Source: Prochlorococcus sp. AG-418-G23 (GTDB lineage Bacteria; Cyanobacteriota; Cyanobacteriia; PCC-6307; Cyanobiaceae). Taken from it: a DNA stretch of 51,525 nt. The DNA lies in the NCBI GenBank assembly GCA_003214195.1, contig QCLY01000005.1:1-51525 (forward strand), read 5' to 3'. The first letter of the stretch is position 1, and every line of letters starts with the position of its first letter. Both the position numbers and the translations under genes were made by a program. The notes under the pieces are model-generated. The model made no database searches. It saw only the letters and a program-made list of their open reading frames with translations, and was not told the origin of the DNA. Shown here one piece after another: positions 45,866 to 51,525 of this stretch.

Positions 45866-46408
45866 TTAAACTATTTTCTTTGATGATTTGGCTTGTCTAT
45901 CTACGGCAATCAAATTCTCTGAGAGATCTTTTTTTAGTCTTTTTTCTATCATTCCTATTGGCATCCACTGACAACCTTGAACTGTAAGATCATAAATTAG
46001 TGAAATTTTTGAGGTATTTTTAATGTTTTGAATTTTCCAACTACCCTCAAATTTCCTGAAATCCCCTTTTATTAAATTGAATTTTAAAAGGCCATTTTCT
46101 TTATCTTCGAATAAATCGATAGTAACTTCTGCTGAAAATTTCATGCCAAGGAAATCTTGAGCCCCAACTTGTTTAAGGTGGACATTATTGTTCTTTTGAT
46201 ATATTTTTTTGCTTGAAAGTAAATTTGGTATGTAAAGATTTAGTCGATCATAATCTGTTAAAACATTCCACAAAGAATCAAAACTCGCAGACGTTGTAAG
46301 TTGAGCTGCAAGTCTTCTTGTTCCGCCAGAGAGCTTTTCCATCGTTTGCTCAATTGTCCTGTAATCATTGCTTTTAGAATGATCTACTGATTCTTGAGGA
46401 TTATTCAT
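45866..46408 (-). CDS. SRPBCC/START-like (polyketide cyclase-type) protein
   Basis: A 180-residue soluble protein with the helix-grip fold pattern: ATTSASF-type first strand (RRLAAQLTTSASFDSLWNVL), TDYDRLNLYIPNLLSSKKI, HLKQVGAQDFLGMKFSAEVT, FNLIKGDFRKFEGSWKI, LIYDLTVQGCQWMP and a long final helix. Such domains bind hydrophobic ligands in a cavity; cyanobacterial and plastid versions are widespread and mostly uncharacterised. The start ATG at 46408 leaves a ~25-residue polar tail before the fold. It is divergent from petH. Confidence 0.85.
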   Translation of the reverse strand: MNNPQESVDHSKSNDYRTIEQTMEKLSGGTRRLAAQLTTSASFDSLWNVLTDYDRLNLYIPNLLSSKKIYQKNNNVHLKQVGAQDFLGMKFSAEVTIDLFEDKENGLLKFNLIKGDFRKFEGSWKIQNIKNTSKISLIYDLTVQGCQWMPIGMIEKRLKKDLSENLIAVDRQAKSSKKIV

Positions 46409-46538
46409 AGAATAAATTTTTTAGTTAGATAAAAAATTATTTCTGTGTAACTATACTGATAAAAACAACAATTACTGAAAAATAAAAATATTTTTATTAA
46501 ATTATTCCGATCTCAAAACGTAACCATTTTTATAAAAT

Positions 46539-46562
46539 AACTACAAATTAAACTACAAATTG
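46539..46562. repeat. 12-bp tandem direct repeat upstream of petH
   Basis: AACTACAAATTA followed directly by AACTACAAATTG, 11 of 12 identical, located 30-53 nt before the petH ATG in the 183-nt gap shared with the divergent SRPBCC gene. The half-sites resemble the TTACAWW half of HLR1, but the period is 12 bp rather than 10. It could be a regulator site or chance in AT-rich DNA. Confidence 0.5.
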
Positions 46563-46588
46563 ATAGTCTTTTATATAAAGAAAACTAA

Positions 46589-47716
<1,128 letters not shown>

Positions 47717-47811
47717 ATTTAAGTTGTGCTTAATAAATACTTTTTGGTTTAGACACAAAATGTAGCTAATCTTAGAAAAAAAGAGGATTTTAAAAAAAGA
47801 ATACTAAAAAT

Positions 47812-49335
47812 ATGCCTTCAACTTTAAGTAATCCTCTAAGATTAGGGTTACGGCAGGAAAGAGTTATTTCCCCACAATGCTTAGTAATATTTGGTGCTAG
47901 TGGAGATCTTACTCATCGAAAATTAATACCAGCCTTATTTGAACTCTATTTGCAAAGAAGAATTCCTAGTGAATTTGGAATAGTAGGTTGTGCAAGAAGA
48001 CCTTGGACTGATAATGAGTTTAGAGAAAAGATGAAAGTAAAGCTAGCTAATCAAATATCTGGTAAAGAAAGTGAGTGGGAAAAATTTTCTAATTATCTTT
48101 TCTATGAACCAGTTGATTTACAACAAAGTGATCACGTTGTAAGGCTTTCTAAAAGATTAAATGAAATTGATAAAGTACAAGCTACTCATGGGAATAGAAC
48201 ATTTTATTTGTCAGTATCTCCGGATTTCTATGCAAGTGGATGTAAAGCTTTAAAAGCAGCTAGCCTTTTAGATGATCCTAAGAAAAGTCGTTTAGTTATT
48301 GAAAAACCTTTTGGAAGAGATTATTCAAGTGCAAAAAAATTGAATAAAATCGTTCAAAGTTGCGCTGAAGAAAGTCAGATATATAGGATTGATCATTACT
48401 TAGGCAAAGAGACAGTTCAAAATATTCTTGTTTTGAGATTTGCTAACACTATTTTTGAACCAATCTGGAACAGAAATTATATATCAAGTGTCCAAATTAC
48501 TTCATCAGAAACAGTAGGTGTTGAGGATAGAGCAGGTTATTACGAAACCTCAGGTGCATTAAGAGACATGCTTCAAAATCATATGACTCAAATGCTTGCT
48601 GTTACCGCTATGGAACCTCCTGGGAAATTCGAACCAGAAGCAATAAGAAATGAAAAAGCTAAGGTTCTTCAAGCTTCAAAACTTTCCGATGAGAATGAAC
48701 CGTGGAATTCTTGCATAAGAGGTCAATATGGAGAGGGAGGAAATATCTCAAGTCGACTGAAAGGATATAGGCAGGAAGATGGAGTTAATTGTAATAGCAC
48801 AACAGAAACTTATATTGCGACGAAAGTTTTCGTTGACAACTGGCGTTGGCAGGGGGTTCCTTTTTATTTGAGAACAGGGAAAAGACTACCTAAAAGGCTT
48901 GGAGAAATAGTCTTGACTTTCAAAGATGTTCCTGTACATTTATTTGAATCGACTATAATTAATCCTGCTCCAAATCAACTTATCCTTAGAATTCAGCCAA
49001 ATGAAGGCGCTACTTTCAAATTTGAGGTAAAATCTCCTGGTTCTGGAATGAAATCTAGACCTGTTGAGATGGAATTTTCTTATGATGAGTCATTTGGAGA
49101 ACCATCAGATGAAGGCTATGTAAGATTATTAGCTGATGCAATGCTTTCTGATCCAACCTTATTTACTCGAAGTGATGAAGTAGAAGCCGCCTGGAAGCTT
49201 TATACGCCATTAATAGAATTGATGGATAATTCTCCTTGGAAGTTACCTATTTATAATTATGAATCTATGACATGGGGACCTCCTGAGGCTGATCAATTAC
49301 TTTCTAAAGATAATATTTTCTGGCGCAGACCTTAA
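47812..49335 (+). CDS. zwf: Glucose-6-phosphate dehydrogenase
   Basis: First step of the oxidative pentose phosphate pathway, the main NADPH source in the dark. 507 aa: NADP-binding VIFGASGDLTHRKLIPALF near residues 26-44, the EKPFGRDY segment, the substrate signature RIDHYLGKETVQNILVLRFA (catalytic His) near 195-214, and YLRTGKRLPKR. Two nt separate it from opcA, its allosteric activator. Cyanobacterial Zwf is inactivated in the light through thioredoxin; which Cys act here is not clear. Confidence 0.98.
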   Translation: MPSTLSNPLRLGLRQERVISPQCLVIFGASGDLTHRKLIPALFELYLQRRIPSEFGIVGCARRPWTDNEFREKMKVKLANQISGKESEWEKFSNYLFYEPVDLQQSDHVVRLSKRLNEIDKVQATHGNRTFYLSVSPDFYASGCKALKAASLLDDPKKSRLVIEKPFGRDYSSAKKLNKIVQSCAEESQIYRIDHYLGKETVQNILVLRFANTIFEPIWNRNYISSVQITSSETVGVEDRAGYYETSGALRDMLQNHMTQMLAVTAMEPPGKFEPEAIRNEKAKVLQASKLSDENEPWNSCIRGQYGEGGNISSRLKGYRQEDGVNCNSTTETYIATKVFVDNWRWQGVPFYLRTGKRLPKRLGEIVLTFKDVPVHLFESTIINPAPNQLILRIQPNEGATFKFEVKSPGSGMKSRPVEMEFSYDESFGEPSDEGYVRLLADAMLSDPTLFTRSDEVEAAWKLYTPLIELMDNSPWKLPIYNYESMTWGPPEADQLLSKDNIFWRRP

Positions 49336-49337
49336 AA

Positions 49338-50639
49338 ATGAAACCTCAACTTACACTCCAAACCCCATTAGAGCTGCCTTATCAAGAAATTTCTGATTAC
49401 CTTAATAAATTATGGATTTCAGAGGATAAAGATAATACTGGCGCCAATACTTTTTCATTAATTGTCTGGCAGCCTGCTTGGCTAGAACAATGTTTGGTTC
49501 AAAAAGGAATAGTAAATGGCCCAATTACTGGAAATTTACGTCCAGAGATAATAGAAGCTTCTAAGAATTTTATACTAGATCAAGGACTTCCTATTACTAC
49601 TTCCCTTAATAGTGAAGCATTATTGAATTTGTTGAAGGAAAATTTATGCAATAAAGACTTTGAGGACTTTAGAGGACAATTCTTTGAATCATCAATAAGT
49701 ACATTAAATCCAAGAAGATTAATAACTCTAGCGCCAACGTTAAATGAAAATTCAGATATCAAAACTTTTGTATCTGCTTACTGTCCATTAAGTGATACTC
49801 CAACTATACAACCTATATGTGGGGATTTAGTAGTTATTAGGGGGGACTCTGCCACAATATCCCATAAAGGATTAAAAATAATTGATGAATTAACCATTGA
49901 TGAATTACCTTCTTGGTTGTGGTGGAATGGCAGCTTGGATGAATCGCCCGAGATTTTTGAATATTTTACTAACTATGGTCTAAGGTTAATTATTGATAGT
50001 GCTCTTGGATCCCCCAACAGATGTTTAAAAGTTTTAGATCAATTAAATAATTCAAATAAAGCTATTAATGATTTGAATTGGGTTAGGTTAAAAAATTGGA
50101 GGGAATCATTGGCTATGATTTTTGATCCTCCTTCAAGGAGACCAATTTTAGACCATATTACAGATATTGATATTGATATCGCTGGAGATCATATGATTCA
50201 AGCTTTGTTTTTTATCGCATGGATTAGCGATAAACTTGGTTGGTCTTTTCTTAGAGTTGAAAGGGATGCAGAATCAATAAAAATAGACTTTAAAAGAATT
50301 AATGACGAAATAATTTCTGCATCAATTAATCCCTTATCTTTGGGAAATCCAAGTATTCATTTAGGACAAGTTATTGGATTGAGAATGATTTCAAAAATTA
50401 GCGAGGTACAAAAAAATAACACTTGTGTAATACTTGGCTGTGAATCAGTTGAATGTATGAGACTTGAAGCAGGGGGAATGGCTAATATGGAATTAATAGA
50501 ACAAGTTGTTCCAAATTCTTTTTCTACATCAGAGTATGATGTTAGTAAATTATTGGGAAGTAGTAGAGGTAATACAAGTCCTCTCTTTGCAAATTCTATT
50601 AAAATAGCTCTTCAAATATTTAATGGTTTTAGTAACTAA
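49338..50639 (+). CDS. opcA: OpcA, glucose-6-phosphate dehydrogenase assembly/activator protein
   Basis: A 433-residue soluble protein found beside zwf in cyanobacteria and actinobacteria; it promotes assembly and redox-dependent activation of Zwf. Recognisable segments are NTFSLIVWQPAWLEQCL near the N-terminus, YCPLSDTPTIQPICGDLVVI in the middle and DHMIQALFFIAWISDKLGW in the C-terminal half. Adjacent to zwf (2 nt) and cobB (3 nt), so probably one transcript. No enzymatic motif is expected. Confidence 0.95.
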   Translation: MKPQLTLQTPLELPYQEISDYLNKLWISEDKDNTGANTFSLIVWQPAWLEQCLVQKGIVNGPITGNLRPEIIEASKNFILDQGLPITTSLNSEALLNLLKENLCNKDFEDFRGQFFESSISTLNPRRLITLAPTLNENSDIKTFVSAYCPLSDTPTIQPICGDLVVIRGDSATISHKGLKIIDELTIDELPSWLWWNGSLDESPEIFEYFTNYGLRLIIDSALGSPNRCLKVLDQLNNSNKAINDLNWVRLKNWRESLAMIFDPPSRRPILDHITDIDIDIAGDHMIQALFFIAWISDKLGWSFLRVERDAESIKIDFKRINDEIISASINPLSLGNPSIHLGQVIGLRMISKISEVQKNNTCVILGCESVECMRLEAGGMANMELIEQVVPNSFSTSEYDVSKLLGSSRGNTSPLFANSIKIALQIFNGFSN

Positions 50640-50642
50640 TAA

Positions 50643-51525
50643 ATGCCTTGTGTAATAGCTTCGCCTTCTTCAGATAGTGGGAAAACCACGTTATCGCTTT
50701 TAATTTCTTGTTGGGCGTTCTCAAAAGGTATAAAGATACAAACTTTTAAGGTTGGCCCAGATTATCTAGATCAACAACAACTTAGTTCAATTGGTCAACC
50801 TATTTGTAGAAACTTAGATATTTTTTTAAGTGGTGAAGAATGGGTAAAAGCAAGTTTTTTTAAACATTCTACGAAATATGAATTCTCATTAATTGAAGGG
50901 GCAATGGGCCTATTTGATGGATTAGGGTCAACAACCTATTCGAGTACAGCAAATATCTCAAAACTTCTCAATGCTCCAGTAATTTTTATTGTTAATGCTA
51001 GAGGTCAAGTGGCTTCTCTTTTGGCGACTCTTCGAGGGTTTAGAGATTACGATGATGAGTTGTCAATAGCAGGAATTATATTTAACAACGTTAATTCTGA
51101 TAGACATAAAAAATTAATCGAAGAAGTTTTTAAAAATGAAGATATCGAAATTCTTGGTTTTTTACCATCTGATCCAAAAATAACTTTAAACAAAGCAAAT
51201 TTAGGTTTGATATCTCCATTGGATCATGGTGAAGAAATTGATGTTGAGTATTTTGCTAATTTTGCCGAAAGAAATATTGATGTATTTTCCCTTATTAAGT
51301 TTCTGAAATCTCCTCATAAAAAAAAATTTAATTCTGTCAGTTTTGAAGATTTTAAAATAGACAAAAATAGACCTGTCGCAATTGCAGAAGATAAAATCTT
51401 TCATTTTCAATACCCTGAAACTAAGGAGTTTTTGAGTGAAATAGGCATACCATTGATTTCATGGAGTATTTATGATGATGAAGAAATACCTAAGGAGGCT
51501 TCTTCTTTAATTATTCCTGGGGGGT
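50643..51525 (+). CDS. cobB: Cobyrinic acid a,c-diamide synthase CobB/CbiA, partial (runs off window)
   Basis: ATP- and glutamine-dependent amidation of cobyrinic acid in (pseudo)cobalamin synthesis. The ATP-binding domain is seen: MPCVIASPSSDSGKTTLSLL (P-loop), KIQTFKVGPDYLDQQQL, LIEGAMGLFDGLGS, VIFIVNARGQVASLLATLRG and IAGIIFNNV. The window ends just after SSLIIPGG, at the entry to the glutaminase domain, so the 3' part is missing by truncation of the window and not by mutation. ATG at 50643, 3 nt after opcA. Confidence 0.95.
   Translation, partial: MPCVIASPSSDSGKTTLSLLISCWAFSKGIKIQTFKVGPDYLDQQQLSSIGQPICRNLDIFLSGEEWVKASFFKHSTKYEFSLIEGAMGLFDGLGSTTYSSTANISKLLNAPVIFIVNARGQVASLLATLRGFRDYDDELSIAGIIFNNVNSDRHKKLIEEVFKNEDIEILGFLPSDPKITLNKANLGLISPLDHGEEIDVEYFANFAERNIDVFSLIKFLKSPHKKKFNSVSFEDFKIDKNRPVAIAEDKIFHFQYPETKEFLSEIGIPLISWSIYDDEEIPKEASSLIIPGG

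Overview
The window is a stretch of core chromosome from a marine picocyanobacterium, almost certainly a high-light-adapted Prochlorococcus. The evidence is the very AT-rich DNA, extremely short intergenic gaps, a 35-residue high-light-inducible protein gene, psbY, cyanoP, crtH, ycf54 and sasA, and a ferredoxin-NADP reductase without the phycobilisome-linker domain of phycobilisome-containing cyanobacteria. I see no prophage, transposase, CRISPR array, integrase or genomic-island signature. Gene order and content look like housekeeping backbone.

Layout. 1-2.5 kb: an outer-membrane porin with a clear terminator, a small CxxC/CxxC protein, a minus-strand hli gene with its own promoter, RpaB-type (HLR1) operator and terminator, tRNA-Lys(UUU), and psbY. 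2.5-7 kb: trmFO, crtH, a membrane protein, an OmpR-type regulator whose receiver has lost its phospho-acceptor Asp, and a small cyanobacterial protein. 7-9 kb (minus): plsC, an exported helical-repeat protein, bolA and a CGFS glutaredoxin. 9-19 kb (plus): pdxJ, ycf54, then recC, an isoprenylcysteine-methyltransferase-like membrane protein, recB and recD. 19-25 kb (plus, except psbP): deaD behind a 5' hairpin, a small exported Cys protein, an ABC exporter, cyanoP (minus), recR and lipA. 25-31 kb (minus): a tight run lysA, cdaA, uppS, bioB, trhO and a conserved unknown. 31-36 kb (plus): rimI, clpC, a GldA-like dehydrogenase and an alpha/beta hydrolase. 36-42 kb: cdsA and an Orn/Lys/Arg decarboxylase (minus), an ABC1/UbiB kinase and a short RodZ-like protein (plus), malQ (minus). 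42-51.5 kb: prs, two minus-strand small proteins, sasA, tRNA-Glu(UUC), an SRPBCC protein (minus), petH, zwf, opcA and the start of cobB, which runs off the window.

How it fits together. Photosynthesis and pigment genes (hli, psbY, crtH, ycf54, cyanoP, petH) are interleaved with dark-carbon metabolism (zwf-opcA, malQ), the clock output kinase sasA, envelope building (uppS, lysA, cdsA, plsC) and recombination repair (recBCD, recR). The strongest second-look items are the HLR1 site lying over the hli core promoter, the pseudo-receiver regulator, the membrane methyltransferase-like gene inside the recBCD run, the membrane-anchor-like N-terminus of petH, the hairpin just before deaD, and the leader/trailer inverted repeat around tRNA-Lys. 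I found nothing that clearly amounts to an undescribed multi-gene system.
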